A DNA stretch of 64,000 bases from Hydractinia symbiolongicarpus (Eukaryota > Cnidaria > Hydrozoa > Anthoathecata > Hydractiniidae), in the NCBI RefSeq assembly GCF_029227915.1, contig NC_079883.1, positions 19,404,001 to 19,468,000 of the forward strand, written 5' to 3'. Positions 19,963-31,060 of this stretch are shown here, piece by piece. The position numbers and the translations under genes are program-made. The notes under the pieces were generated by a model. That model ran no database searches. It saw only the letters and a list, made by a program, of their open reading frames with translations, and was not told where the DNA came from. Within the stretch, counting starts at the first letter, position 1. Each line of letters begins with the position of its first letter.

Positions 19963-20639
19963 CCGAAACACAAGATAGTAGATGAAGACCGTTAAAAAGT
20001 TAGCGTCAAACAAAAAAAAATGCTATCAGTTGAATAACACGACCAAAATAATTTTATTTTTATTACTGAATAAATTCATGAGTATTAAGAAAAAAAAGAT
20101 TTGCAAACAGAGCTGAAACCGTTGCACGTTCGATTTGTTGTTGAAAGCTTCCGGTCTGTGTATTTCTCGAATTTAGCGCCATCTTATCACAACAAACTTC
20201 ATTAAATGTATTAATTCGGGCATATAACTTCACAATAAAAATAAGTACGAGAAGTTTGATTGATGACATTATTTTATTTTCACAGGTATTCCCTTTTGTT
20301 ACTACAAGATATTATCAACGTAAATTGTTACAATTATCTCACAAGTTTTTTAAATATAATTTTCAACAACTACGCAATGCACAGAGGACGTATAAAACAA
20401 TACTTAACAAAACATATAGCACATAACGGCAAACCCAAGGGTATATAAAGTATATACCGTTGGTAAGGGTAACGTCCACCGCGCGGAGCACAAATGCACT
20501 CCTCCCCTTGTTGACTAAAAATAATATTTATCTTAAAACAATTTTAATGGAACAGATAATTCCTGTACATTAAGCGTGGGACTGTTATCACGAATATACA
20601 TGACCTCAGCTATTTTTCTCTTTTTAAAGTGGTGAACAT

Positions 20640-21130
20640 TATCTAATAAATACTAAAGTCCTTTTGTTAGCAAGTGAGTGATTCTCAGTGACTGAATGTC
20701 TTAGGATGTGAGAGTTCTTATCGCGCTTTTGGTGATCTATCATTCTTTCATTTAGCCTCCTCGCTGTTTCACCAATTCCACCGGACAAGTATATTTGTAC
20801 ACAATACCATGTTTATGTTCATCCTTGGTTCTATTTTTCACAGAAAATAGCGAAGATAACTTTCGACATTGATAAGCAATGCGTGGCTTGACATTGGCAG
20901 GTAGAAACTGTTTGAAAGTGTTATTTAGACGCTTTACTAAGCAATTACCATCATCTCCTTTGTATGGTAGAACCATGAAAGGTGTTCTTGGAGGTTCATT
21001 GGTGTCTTTATTAAAAACAGTGTCGGCATTTTGAATGTCAAAATTTCGCCGTGTGTTATTAATTACATTAGATACAACTGCTTCTGGGTAACTATTGTTT
21101 TTTATAATCACATTTTTTAATTGATTTAGT
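20640..21130 (-). mobile_element. Penelope-like element fragment
   Basis: The minus strand encodes the end of a reverse transcriptase and the linker typical of Penelope-like elements (FMVLPYKGDDGNCLVKRL, RKLSSLFSVKNRT, KHGIVYKYTCP). After a frameshift comes the GIY-YIG endonuclease part: GIGETARRLNERMIDHQKRDKNSH and a histidine-rich end. It is 5'-truncated and frameshifted, so inactive. Confidence 0.75.
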
Positions 21131-21269
21131 TCGTATTTCAGATCTTGTGATGAAGAGCATTTATTAAACGCTCTTTAAACCAACTTTCCATAGGCGTGGT
21201 GAAAATGAATTCCAGTGCATGTATATGTCAGTGTTTGTGTCTTTTCGATAAATGGATGTTTTAAATGAA

Positions 21270-21516
<247 letters not shown>

Positions 21517-21554
21517 AAGGTGAATCGCGCTTCTAGAGTGCTCGACGGGTAGAG

Positions 21555-21736
21555 CTATATATTATGTGTGTCGGATTCAATAAAATACACGGTACTTTTG
21601 TACGACTTTAAGTTTCATGTTAAACAATCATCAGGTACAAGTTACCAAATATTTTGTTAAATCTATAAGATAAAACAAAACAAGCATTAATACAAAATCA
21701 TAAACATATCTTAAAATCTTGAACTCTTATATTTAT
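21555..21736 (-). repeat. Left arm of 180-bp inverted repeat flanking a Penelope fragment
   Basis: The reverse complement of 22274-22456, apparently identical. Both arms touch a (TA)n tract on their outer side. They are the inverted 3'-UTR/pseudo-LTR of a Penelope-like element. Confidence 0.8.
21591..21646 (-). ncRNA. Hammerhead-like ribozyme motif (left arm)
   Basis: Mirror image of the motif at 22364-22418: same CTGATGA core, GAAAC and GTC cleavage triplet on the minus strand. Confidence 0.45.
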
Positions 21737-21741
21737 CATTA

Positions 21742-22273
21742 TTATTTATATTTTATATTATTATTTATATTTATCAATTTCGATATTAAGCATTGATTTT
21801 GCATAGGACATTCTCCTTTTTTCCTGCAGTTGCATCCGAAAGTTTTATCCGGTGGAAACAAAGTTTGCTTATTATGTTTGCTTATTATTTGATTTACCAG
21901 GCAGAGGTCGGTAATAACAAAGATGAAGAGAAAAGGATATACGTAGGCGCCGCGGAAACTACGTTTAAGGAAAGATATCGAAATCACAAACGAGATATAA
22001 AATCATCGGGGTACAGAAAAAGTACCGCATTGTCAAGCTACGTTTGGAACTTGAAAGATCAAAACAAAGAGCCAATTATCAGTTGGAAAATTATCAAAAC
22101 CACGAACGCTAAAGCCAGATTGAATTATTGCAAATTATGTCTAACAGAGAAAATTGTGATTTTGAACTCCCTTGACGACCCGAAATTACTTAACTCAAAA
22201 AACGAATTTATCAGTAAATGTCGTCATGACAACAAATACTTGTTAAAGAACGTTAAGAGAATCGGTGTGGGTT

Positions 22274-22275
<2 letters not shown>
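21742..22275 (+). pseudogene. Penelope-like GIY-YIG endonuclease end, with inversion
   Basis: Plus strand from about 21880: IIYQAEVGNN...RIYVGAAETTFKERYRNHK is the GIY-YIG nuclease core (Y-V-G), then LSSYVWNLKDQNKEPIISWKI, CKLCLTEK and SKCRHDNKYLLKN, ending at TAA 22273-22275. The cysteine-rich linker that normally precedes it (CNCRKKGECPMQNQCL) lies on the opposite strand at about 21790-21845. The copy therefore contains an internal inversion. Confidence 0.7.
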
Positions 22276-22587
<312 letters not shown>

Positions 22588-22664
22588 CAATGTGGAGAGC
22601 AATTGTGAGGGCATATCATATTAACAGGATACCATTACAAAGTTGCAGGATAATCGCGAAATCC

Positions 22665-22755
22665 CTTTGCCTCGGCAGCCCAGGGACTCGAACCCGGGAT
22701 CGTCGCATCAGATGCACCGCGGGCTCTTATCCACTGAGCTACGTCGTCGGCAAAA
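22665..22755 (-). other. tRNA-like module (SINE head)
   Basis: A-box-like TAGCTCAGTGGATAAGAGC and B-box-like GGGTTCGAGTCCC are well preserved. The acceptor stem does not pair properly and the anticodon arm is abnormal, so this is not a functional tRNA gene. It could still direct RNA polymerase III transcription. A second copy is at 22950-23018, lacking the A box end. Confidence 0.6.
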
Positions 22756-22764
22756 AGGATTCGT

Positions 22765-22819
22765 GAGAATCCAGACAACTTTGGTATTTCGGCTAACAAG
22801 CCTTCGTCAGCGGATACCA
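22765..22819 (-). ncRNA. Hammerhead-like motif in the tRNA-like repeat
   Basis: Minus strand: CTGACGA, an extra A, stem GGCT-TGTT-AGCC, GAAA, then TTGTC as the predicted cleavage triplet (between 22774 and 22773). Stem I ATCCG pairs with TGGAT. The extra A before stem II is non-canonical. Confidence 0.4.
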
Positions 22820-23023
22820 GAGCCAGTATTGAGCACTGCAGGAACTCTGGGGCAGCTCGAGCTATATATATTCCAATGTGGAGAGCAATTGTGAGGGCAT
22901 ATCATATTAACAGGATACCATTACAAAGTTGCAGGATAATCGCAAAATCCCTTTGCCTCGGCAGCCCAGGGACTCGAACCCGGGATCGTCGCATCAGATG
23001 CACCTCGGGCTCTTATCCAGAAC

Positions 23024-23448
23024 ATGTGTAAATGGGCTGTTATGTGGGATAAAGAGATGTTCGAGTATATACTGGACTGGTTTGTCACCCGGGATATATT
23101 GAAAAATATAACCCAGGCCGAGTGGCGAAAAGCCTACTATCAAAGGAAGGCTGAAAAGGCCGGAATTAAGGAGGATCTTCTTCCATTAGCCTGGCATCCT
23201 GATAGGGTTATCGATTGGTGCTTTTCAGAGGATGAAAAGGTAGGTCTCAAAAAGTTGTAGGGGCAAGCCTGAAAACTACTAATAAAGATGAGTTGGTTTC
23301 ACAGTATTCCGGATCGGTTCAGACGCAAGACATGTGTGACAGGGCTGTTGAAAAGTATCCCTACCTATTCAAGTATGTCCCCAAAAGATTCAGGACGCGA
23401 GACATGCGCGACAATATATGTCCAACATGTAGCTTTGGACCTTGCTAA
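23024..23448 (+). pseudogene. PDRFKT-repeat protein, rearranged
   Basis: First block (23024-23260): one repeat (ILDWFVTRDIL), then the C-terminal tail QRKAEKAGIKEDLLP, AWHPDRVIDWCFSEDEK. Second block (about 23290-23448): further repeats (MCDRAVEKYPYLFKYVPKRF). The tail precedes the repeats, so pieces are out of order. Counterpart of 2-493. Confidence 0.5.
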
Positions 23449-23462
23449 AAAAACTGTATAAA

Positions 23463-23700
23463 ATGGTACTCTGTTACTGGTGCTCCGTAGAACAGTGCGA
23501 CATCGTCAGGTGCCTCTTGTAGTAATGCATGTTGCCTGGTTTATGTGGAAGAGCGGAAGTTACATGACAGCGCACATGAAATATCCTTGTGGTTGTTGAG
23601 AAGGCGTTATAAAGGAAGGCCTGCACCGGATTGGAGACGCCTCAAAAGATTTGGAGGCGATTTGACACAAAAGGAATTCCTGGCATTAGTTGACAGTTAA
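23463..23700 (+). pseudogene. Small basic protein remnant
   Basis: ATG at 23463 opens a short Cys-containing stretch (CYWCSVEQCDI) that stops after 19 codons. Another frame carries RRRYKGRPAPDWRRLKRFG and ends KEFLALVDS before TAA 23698-23700. Not recognised. Confidence 0.3.
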
Positions 23701-23706
23701 ATAAAA

Positions 23707-23874
23707 ATGTGTATTAACTGTCAATATATTCTGAAAAGTATGATTTTCATTACCGCCATCGGCCTATCCCTACCACTTGTAACCCTGGCATGTGTACAAG
23801 AGGAGAAGGAGGGGTCTAATGAACGGAGAATGAAGGACTTGGAGGATCGTCTTGACTTGGTAATAAATGAATGA
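23707..23874 (+). CDS. Short protein with signal-anchor-like N-terminus
   Basis: 55 residues. The ATG follows AAATAAAA. Residues 10-30 are hydrophobic (MIFITAIGLSLPLVTLACV), then a charged helical tail (MKDLEDRLDLVINE). The stop overlaps the next start (23867). Not recognised. Confidence 0.4.
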   Translation: MCINCQYILKSMIFITAIGLSLPLVTLACVQEEKEGSNERRMKDLEDRLDLVINE

Positions 23875-24076
23875 GCATTGTGACGATTGTGAAAGGGTAC
23901 TCGATGCATACAACAAATGTACCTGTGGTCGGAGGTTCGTGGTAGGTGGTAAAATGCTATGCTGGTACTGCTATCACGAATATATTACATATAATGGGGG
24001 CGGATATGCATGTACAATGACATGTAATTCTCTGCAGTCATTCAAAATATACAATAAACAAGATGCTGAAATTTGA
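23867..24076 (+). CDS. Cysteine-rich small protein
   Basis: 69 residues starting MNEHCDDCERVLDAYNKCTCGRRF; later CWYC and CTMTC. Cys pairs CDDC, CTC and CWYC suggest a zinc-ribbon. The ATG follows GGTAATAA. The 3' end overlaps the next gene's start (24063), so the true stop may have shifted. Function unknown. Confidence 0.4.
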   Translation: MNEHCDDCERVLDAYNKCTCGRRFVVGGKMLCWYCYHEYITYNGGGYACTMTCNSLQSFKIYNKQDAEI

Positions 24077-24635
24077 GAACAAGTTTGTTAAATCCAATAT
24101 ATTATACAATTTTGCTGCTACCTTTACAAACATTGAAGATATTAATGTAGAATACCTAACGGTATCGGATGCCATGCTTGCCAATGGAGGTAAGGACAAA
24201 CGATACGTGGTGGGATATCATACACAGGACCTTGTGGTGGCCTTGAGGGTAAAGACGCCTAAACTCTGGTCCCCGGATGGATTGAATAAGTATAACGCCA
24301 ATACGTCACCGGCAATATGCCTGGATTTTGATTGGATTGCTAAATATCGTCAAATATGGTCAAAAGTCGAGGAGTTGATATCCGAGCAATTAACGACAGA
24401 GCCTGTAAAAAAGGATAGTTATGTGAATGCTAAGCTTCAATATTACAAGGACGTAATTACCACCAAATTCTATGGTATTCCGGTACCCTATGATGAGCCC
24501 TGCCAAGCCAGCGCTATTCTAGCCTTTTCGTCTGTATACGTACAAGGTAAAAACCACTACCCCCAGACACACATCACAGAATGTCGGTTTGAAGACTTTA
24601 AAAAGGAATGGTTGCAGCATGACCTAAAAAAATAA
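24063..24635 (+). CDS. Putative ssDNA-binding-type protein
   Basis: Intact 190 residues; CAATAAACAAG precedes the ATG. A beta-rich pattern with TPKLWSPDGLNKYN (about residues 67-80), an acidic/helical middle, then PVPYDEPCQASAILAFSSVYVQGK. The layout of a TPKxxxPFG-like motif and a late SSVYV strand resembles the DUF5871-type proteins of large DNA viruses, suggested to bind single-stranded DNA. The resemblance is from memory and weak. The Pol-B copy (14463-15021) is frameshifted. It is the only gene in this part of Pol-C without a visible lesion. Confidence 0.45.
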   Translation: MLKFENKFVKSNILYNFAATFTNIEDINVEYLTVSDAMLANGGKDKRYVVGYHTQDLVVALRVKTPKLWSPDGLNKYNANTSPAICLDFDWIAKYRQIWSKVEELISEQLTTEPVKKDSYVNAKLQYYKDVITTKFYGIPVPYDEPCQASAILAFSSVYVQGKNHYPQTHITECRFEDFKKEWLQHDLKK

Positions 24636-24679
24636 TATATTTAGGGCTCATACTCAGGCGGGGATTTTAAGTACCGCTT

Positions 24680-25322
24680 ACATTCTGTGCAGGTCGAACG
24701 TTTTTTAAAACTTCATCCTGCATCTCTTTTCTCCCCTCATCCCTGCCCCTGGCAACCAACTGGGACGCTCTTGCTCGTTGATGGCATTCACAATCCGATT
24801 AAACCGTTGCCCCATCTGTTTTTTTAGCAGCATATACCTTTCCTTTTCACGGCTAATCAAGCTATACTCGTAGTCGCTGATCACGTCGTTTTCCATTGCC
24901 TTTCTGATCAGGTCAACGATATTGTTCAACTTGCTTTCCGCAAGCAACCTTATCCCTTCATGGTTGTTACTCTTAACCCCAAGCCTTTTTGAGGCATTTC
25001 TAAGGCCTGCCTGGCCTATTCCGGCCGCAATAGTGATCCCCCCCATGGCAATAGCCAATGGTACTCTTAGGCCCGAGGCTATAGCGCCACCCCGGACGTA
25101 ATCACACTCACGCTAAGCAGACCATGGGCACAGAATCGTACCCAGATCCCATGCATTTTAAGTTTCTTTGCAAGCTTGTCCCGCTCCTTTTTTTTTATTT
25201 CGCAGGTATTTTTCAATATCATCGGTTTTTTTGAGTCTGTAGACTTGGCTCTCCTCCTGCATATCAGAGCCTTGCGCGGGTGCACTCGGTAAACTCGGAT
25301 AGAGTTTACTTATATCAGTCAT
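24680..25322 (-). pseudogene. Hydrophobic/coiled-coil virion-associated protein, frameshifted
   Basis: The start MTDISKLYPS (25322) follows AGAATAA. Frameshifts near 25250, 25190 and 25080 break the N-terminal half. The hydrophobic and C-terminal helical parts (AMGGITIAAGIGQAGL, NNIVDLIRKAMENDVISDYEY) are readable in one frame to about 24720. Confidence 0.55.
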
Positions 25323-25946
25323 TTATTCTATGAGAATGCACATTGTGAAGCCGGTGAACGTCACGTTTTTCTCATGGTGTTATACGTCTGTTAACATGAA
25401 CTCCAGACGATCGGTTGAACCCTTCAGTGGGAGGTATACAGGGGTATCAAAGGTCCAGGTCAGCATATCTCCCCAAGCGTTCAATTCCTTGGTGGAAAGC
25501 AAGGCTAAAATTTTAGACTTTTTGCCATCTAACAGACAATAATCCTCATCCAACTGGGGGCAAACGCCCTTCATATAATACTTCTTACTAGGATCATAGG
25601 GTAGGCCTAGGAGCTCCTGTAATTGTCGATTCATCACCACTGAGTACCCATCGCCGACACAGAACCTGCAGTAGCCACTTTTTAATACGAAAAGCTTGAT
25701 CTTGTCCTCTGCCTGACTATTCACAACAGTCGCAATATCTTCTATCCTGTATAAACCGTTGATGATCTCAATCCGAGTCACCCTCTGGTCAGGTCCCACC
25801 TTCCGTATGGTAAACTCTGTATTGCTATATAAGTTCAACCATCCAGGCCTAATGGATATAGATTTCAGGGCTATACGTGTGTCCTGCCCCAGGTAGTCTT
25901 CGAATATAGTGGGCTTATAGATATCTGTAATGTACAGTTGTTTCAT
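25323..25946 (-). pseudogene. Penton-like protein, nonsense plus internal deletion
   Basis: Starts MKQLYITDIYKPTIF. Close to the intact Pol-A gene, but lacks about 17 codons after KKYYMKG and has a TAA in place of the Tyr codon in LTDEYHH. The remaining codons run to TAA 25323-25325, touching the next start. Confidence 0.6.
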
Positions 25947-25964
25947 TCCCTTTTGTTTTAAGAA

Positions 25965-27198
25965 ATGAACATATACCAATACAACCATTCTGCAAAGTAT
26001 AAAAGTAACAGGTGAGAATGGCTACTTGGTGTTACAAATTTGGAGCACCAGGACCTCTACTCTCATATTTCTGTGGTCTTTCCCGAATTCACGAAGTATG
26101 CCATCAGGGTCCCGACGACCTACCCTGATGACCATATTAATGTGAATTGGAAGGGTCAGGCATTGGAATACTGGAATATCCAGGTGAATTTCGCCACCCA
26201 TTGTGCGACGACGGCCCTAGGCATCTGCAGCAAGCACATGACAGGCTCCGTACCCCTTATAAACGCAATTTTTATGTTTTATGTCTACTATCATATGCGT
26301 CGTATTCTGGCAAGGATGAAGGTACCCATGCCGTATGACATGGGTTCTCTCAATATAAAAACCCATACTCGAGCTCTGGATACGCCCAGGTATGCCGCAA
26401 ATACGGTGCAGATCCTAATGGACTCTACAAAAACAAGGCTGTCATGTCATCATTGACAGATGTTAGATGGTGGCCCCAGGTTGACGGCGACTGGGCCAAG
26501 TTTATTATGCCCACAAGTCAGGGGCTTACATCAGAGGGTCGGACCAAGCTGAGCGACACTATCATGGCTTATGTGGTCTTGTTACTGGGGTCCCAGGCAA
26601 GGGCCAAAGCATCCCTGATTGGATCCAAAGCCGACAATTATACGGCAAGGAAAATTCTACTACAGAAATTTGAGGCTATGGTCCAAAGGCAAGAGAATGT
26701 AAGCCATGACATTGCGGAGTTCCAAAAGGTGTTGCAATATGCCAGGACTCCGGTGAACTTCGCTGTAATGCATCACGTGTCTCTGATATGAACCTGCGTA
26801 TGGGGAGGATTGTGGGATATAACAACAACATCCTCCTAGGCCCTGCAAGTGCAATGATTAGTATCAGACTTGACTTGAATAACAAGCCCATTGAGCGGCA
26901 TGTCATACCCACAGGCATACCCTGCCCCCAAAGCATACCACACCACCCATGCATACCATACCTCGAAGGCATACAGCACCTATTACGCATCCTATACATA
27001 CTCCCGATCATACCATTCAGGCATCCATACCTCCCAGGCCTACAACAAGGCAGTAAATTGTGGGACAGAAGGGTGGGGGTGGCACCCCCATACGTTTTAG
27101 GGGGTCAAATCAGCATGAGGATACCAAGACCACCGTACTTATAACAGGAGTCAGGATCATCCTGGCATATATTTGGTTGAAAAAATAAGGCTTATTTA
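25965..27198 (+). pseudogene. Tail-anchored structural-type protein with Tyr/His-rich insert
   Basis: Starts MNIYQYNHSAKYKS. At least four frame changes. The conserved core is readable (WNIQVNFATHCATTALG, TKLSDTIMAYVVLLLGSQA, LRMGRIVGYNN). Unlike Pol-A, about 45 codons of Tyr/His/Ala-rich repeat (SYPQAYPAPKAYHTTHAYHT) lie between the core and the anchor (IILAYIWLKK). Homologue of 2449-3536. Confidence 0.55.
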
Positions 27199-28128
27199 AC
27201 GTATAGCACCACAAATCCAACGGTGGCAGCGGCTGCCATGTACAGATGCTTAGCAGCATATGTAACGATAGTTGACACCACTCTCAGAAGGAACGAGACT
27301 ACCGTACCGATGACTCCAGGCAATGTGGCACCTGCTTTACCCGCCAAATGTTTGAGAAAAGCCTTTCAAGTTGTTTTTGTACGAACCCTTTTTCACCACC
27401 TGCTGCGGCACTTCCTCCTACAGCACCACTGGTGCTTCCCCCTGTAACAGAGAGTACGATGGTGGAAATTAGTAGACCTACAGCAGAGACCACACTTGCA
27501 ATGGTAAGGCCTTGCTCCTTGAAGAGTATCTTCAATTTTTCAAGGAGAGTTGTATCATCCCCAGAGATCTTCAACAGCGTGTCCTTAATATGTCTCAGTT
27601 GGCTGTAAATATCACGGTTAAGCTCCTTCACTTTCTCCTGCAAAACACCACTTTCATCCTTCATCCTCTTAATACTCCTCTCAAGCTTTTCAATGGCTTC
27701 ATTCGAGCCTTCATGGATCTGACCATCGGCACCTGATTACTTATCCTTTTGATACTGTCCTACGAACTTCTAATACTTACATTATATGAGGTTATTTTGT
27801 TTTCTATACTTTTAATATTCCCCTGGTAGGTTTGGAGTTCAAGATCAAGTCCTGTTTATTCGCGTTCAGTGAATTTGCCCGAGAATGAAGTATCCTCCGT
27901 AAGGGTTTCCGCATAGATGAATGGCGTTTCCTCCGTAAGGGTCTCAACATCATGCATAATTCTCCTGATATTATTGATAGTTTTCATCTGAATTATCTCA
28001 CTAGGGTCCTCCTCAAACTCATTAACAATATTATTAACATCCATTGCAAGCTTCCGGACTATCTCCATCTTGTTGGGCGTGGTGACAAACGTTCTAAAAC
28101 CAAAGTCACGTATGGGGTCTGCTTCCAA
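27196..28128 (-). pseudogene. Coiled-coil membrane protein, frameshifted
   Basis: The N-terminal block (28128-27856) is acidic with a duplicated ETLTEDTSF/ETLTEETPF stretch. The middle is in pieces. The 27664-27299 block holds the helical and hydrophobic segments (LFKEQGLTIASVVSAVGLLISTIVL). The final membrane part reads on to about 27196. The adjacent acidic-protein and capsid genes are missing. Confidence 0.55.
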
Positions 28129-28257
28129 ATTACTTATAATAGACCCGGGACTTCGTAGGCCACCACACCTAATATTATATATTTTTTCGGTACATGCTGC
28201 AGGACACCCAGATTAATATTTTGGATGGTAGGCTGGATCGTGTCGAATATTAAATAA

Positions 28258-28747
28258 ATGGCCACAATAGCTGTGATCGTGGCTGGGGCGGCCTTAAACG
28301 CCCTTGCATTCAGCGGGACTAACTTCCTGTTTTCTAAACTTCCTGGGCATGGGGAGGCCGAGAGGAAAAGACATGACCTTGCGGTTGAAAAGCTCAATAC
28401 GGCCCAGGCCCAACCTCGTCCCCAGGACCTCTTTTCGCTTTTTTGATATCGGGGATATCAAAAAAGCGAAAAGAGGTCCTGGGGACGAGGTTGGCCCAGG
28501 CCCAATGGATACGAGACAGACAGAAAAAATTAGACTGGTTTGCGACAGAAAGAGAGAAGCAACTTAGGCGGGAAAAAGTTTGAGGGAGCTGGACAATGAT
28601 ATATACCAATACTATATTACCTCTGATAGAAAGGCCCCGCAATTGAAGGACTTCTACACCCCTTCAAAAACCCAACAAGATGGGAAACTCACGTTCATCC
28701 TTGGCTCCCTATCCCTGCTAGGCTTTATAGCCTACGAGAATATATAA
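28258..28747 (+). pseudogene. Small anchored protein (GHGEAER family) split by a MITE
   Basis: Starts MATIAVIVAGAALNALAFSG, then LFSKLPGHGEAERKRH. The 83-bp palindrome (28411-28493) interrupts it. The remainder (DTRQTEKIRLVCD in a shifted frame, then GKLTFILGSLSLLGFIAYENI) ends at TAA 28745-28747. Homologue of 5076-5474. Confidence 0.7.
28411..28493. mobile_element. Perfect palindromic MITE
   Basis: Two perfect 40-bp arms (28411-28450 and 28454-28493) around GGG. Flanked by a 9-bp direct repeat GCCCAGGCC (28402-28410 and 28494-28502), which suits a Mutator-type target duplication. Encoded peptides such as LVPRTSFRF and GPGDEVG recall a palindromic repeat that is common in cnidarian genomes. 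Confidence 0.85.
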
Positions 28748-28757
28748 CAACGTGCGT

Positions 28758-28790
28758 TTTTTCTGACATATAATAAACATGTCAGAAAAA
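28758..28790 (+). promoter_or_regulatory. Inverted repeat holding the integrase start codon
   Basis: TTTTTCTGACAT (28758-28769) pairs with ATGTCAGAAAAA (28779-28790); loop ATAATAAAC. The ATG (28779-28781) begins the 3' arm. Same design as 5484-5508 with changed arm sequence. Confidence 0.55.
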
Positions 28791-30372
28791 TCACCACATG
28801 TCATTACCGAGAAGGAAGCAGAAAAGCTTGGCAATATATACTATACCCCGGAACATTTGTGGGTCGGTCGGAAAGCCGTCAAATTACTTGCGAAGGAGAG
28901 TGGCCTCTCCAAAAAGCAAATCCTGAAAAATTTCAATTTATGATTTTAAGCAAAAAAGTGAGGCAGCCGATAACATTACAGATAGATCAAATTTCCATCA
29001 AAGAGACAAATAGTGTGGTGTTTTTAGGAATTACTATTGACAATAAGTTACTATTTAATGACCATATTCAAAAAATATGTTCTACGGCTAACTATAAACT
29101 CCATGATCTCCGTAGATTAAGACAATATTTAACACTGAATGAGGCTAAAGTCTTAGCCTCTGCATTCATCAAAAGTCAATTCAGTTATGCTCCGATAATC
29201 TGGATGTTTTGTAGAAAAACATCTTATAAAAAAATTGATAAAATTCATCGTAGGACACTAAAAGTCGTTTACAACATTGACTTATCATATGGTGATTTAC
29301 TTGCAACATTTAATAAAATATCTATCCACTAGCTACATTTACGAACACTAGCGATTGAAATTTTTAAGTCAATAATGCACCTGAACCCTGAGTTTATGTG
29401 GTCATACTTTAATCTAGACTCGAAACCCTTAAACTATGAACTTAGAACAGGACGAACGTTAGCTCTCCCTCCTCCCAAAACGACCTATTTTGGTACAAAC
29501 TCTGTTTTATATAGAGGTTGTTGGCTATGGAATAAACTGCCGCAAAATGTAAAATTATGCCAAACGGTCGAAGAATTTAAAAAGCAACTTGTGTCACAAG
29601 GAATTATCCATTGTAGTTGCCTGTAATTCATTGGCTTGCCTGTTATATATACAAGTATATTCTGACAGGCATCGATGTAGTTTCAAGATACAAATTAGCA
29701 AGACCCCTGCGCACAAAGAAAGCTAGCGAAGTCGCCGATATGATCAAAGATATCTACAAAGCGGGACCTTTACACTACCTTAAAACCTTCCAATGTGATA
29801 ATGGCTCCAAGTTTAAGTCGGATGTGACTAAGCTCCTGGAAGGCAAGGGGTTAAAATTAGACGGGCACCTACCACCTACCATGTACCAACATACGTTCAC
29901 GGCCTTTGTGGAAAGTTACAACAAGGTACTCGCGAAAAGACTTTTTAAGCCCCAAGATGCCCAGAAGCTAGTGCCCAATGAGACTAGTACCACCTAGGTC
30001 AAACATTTGTAAACCATCGTGAAGGGTCTAAACAATACCAAAACTGCTATGATTGGTATGAAGCCTAATAAGGCGATCAAGCTGTATGAGGTATTGCTCA
30101 CAAAAAGTGAGGAATATCTTGAAGAGAAACCCCTGCCTGAGGATGGATTGTATTTGTATCTGCTAAAACCTGGGGAAGAGCACGATGATGCGAAACGACG
30201 TGCAATTGATGCTTTCTGGAGTAGGAAAATGTATAGGTTGGATCGTATAGTAGCAGGTAGTCGCGTGCTATATTATTTGAAGGATGGTCCCGAAAGGAGC
30301 TTTGTGTCGGAGGAGTTGATGCTTATTCCCGAGAACGTTGAAGTGCCTCCGGAACATGTTAAAGAGTGGTAA
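28779..30372 (+). pseudogene. rve integrase, interrupted by a LINE
   Basis: N-terminus MSEKSPHVITEKEAEKLGN... to GLSKKQ (28920), then LINE sequence, then resumption at YKYILTGIDVVSRYK (about 29650). The first catalytic Asp block (QFDLLYMP in Pol-A) is lost. FQCDNGSKFK (second Asp) and AFVESYNKVLAKR (Glu) remain. Stops at about 29996 and 30011. It ends VPPEHVKEW. Confidence 0.85.
28915..29632 (+). mobile_element. Non-LTR retrotransposon 3' fragment
   Basis: Encodes the end of a LINE reverse transcriptase: NPEKFQFMILSKK, VVFLGITIDNKLLFNDHI, TLNEAKVLASAFIKSQFSYAPIIWM and the closing LWNKLPQNVKLCQTVEEFKKQL. One stop near 29330. It is 5'-truncated and in the same orientation as the integrase. It replaced rather than simply split integrase codons. 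Confidence 0.8.
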
Positions 30373-30930
30373 ATAGTATCTTCAGGAGTACCTCAAAGGG
30401 TTCGTCCTCAAACTCTTTACCCGGATCCCTTATATACAACAAGGGTGGCTCGGTATAGAATGGGTATCCATAAACAATGCCTTTGATGACATCGGGCTCA
30501 ATATTCAAATCAATATCAATCAATCGCCTATCTGGTATAGGAAAATTGAGGATATTGCTTATTACTGTGATACCAGCCAAATCCGACAACTTCAATGCCT
30601 TATCTTTGATAACCTCGTATCAGAGTGCCCCATACTTATTCTCCTAAACCGAAACGATATGAAGCCCTAGGCGTTCAATATCATCCTCGAGATCATCATC
30701 GATTTCGCTTCTTGCAAATGTTGCCCATGCTTTTTCGCCTGATGCTACCCTGTGTAAAAGATCTTCGTCGGTGGGGTATTCAAAACCTTCATAGTATACC
30801 TGAAATGTTCCAGGCAGGTAGGGCAATAACCAGTTACTGATCCTTTATACAGCAATGCAGCACAGGTACCCGAATATCATAACCCCTTACTTGCTTTTTT
30901 TTGTACATAGGCTTCCATCTTTTTGATATT
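30365..30930 (-). pseudogene. Unrecognised Pol-C gene, frameshifted
   Basis: Two open blocks: 30826-30644 (YYEGFEYPTDEDLLHRVASGEKAW) and 30595-30359 (FPIPDRRLIDIDLNIEPDVIKG). They are probably one protein of about 180 residues. No counterpart in Pol-A, where integrase and Bro are 48 bp apart. Function unknown. Confidence 0.35.
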
Positions 30931-30974
30931 TCACTACCTTTTTCTCGAAGCCAAACCGATCAATGGAGGGGGGA

Positions 30975-31015
30975 TGCCTACAATTTTCACTACCCCGCAA
31001 GAGTAGTGAAAATTG
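30975..31015. other. Intergenic inverted repeat
   Basis: CAATTTTCACTAC and GTAGTGAAAATTG form 13-bp arms in the gap between the unknown gene and Bro. It may be a transcript end or an operator. Confidence 0.4.
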
Positions 31016-31060
31016 TGTCTGAATGAATGTGGACAGATCTTTCCACCTCCTGAATACCAC

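Noticed and set aside
20063-20448. Short ORFs around 20063-20448
   Set aside because: Low information, no motif, and overlapping on both strands.
22665-22755. Functional tRNA gene
   Set aside because: A and B boxes are good but the acceptor and anticodon stems do not fold; it is part of a tandem repeat.
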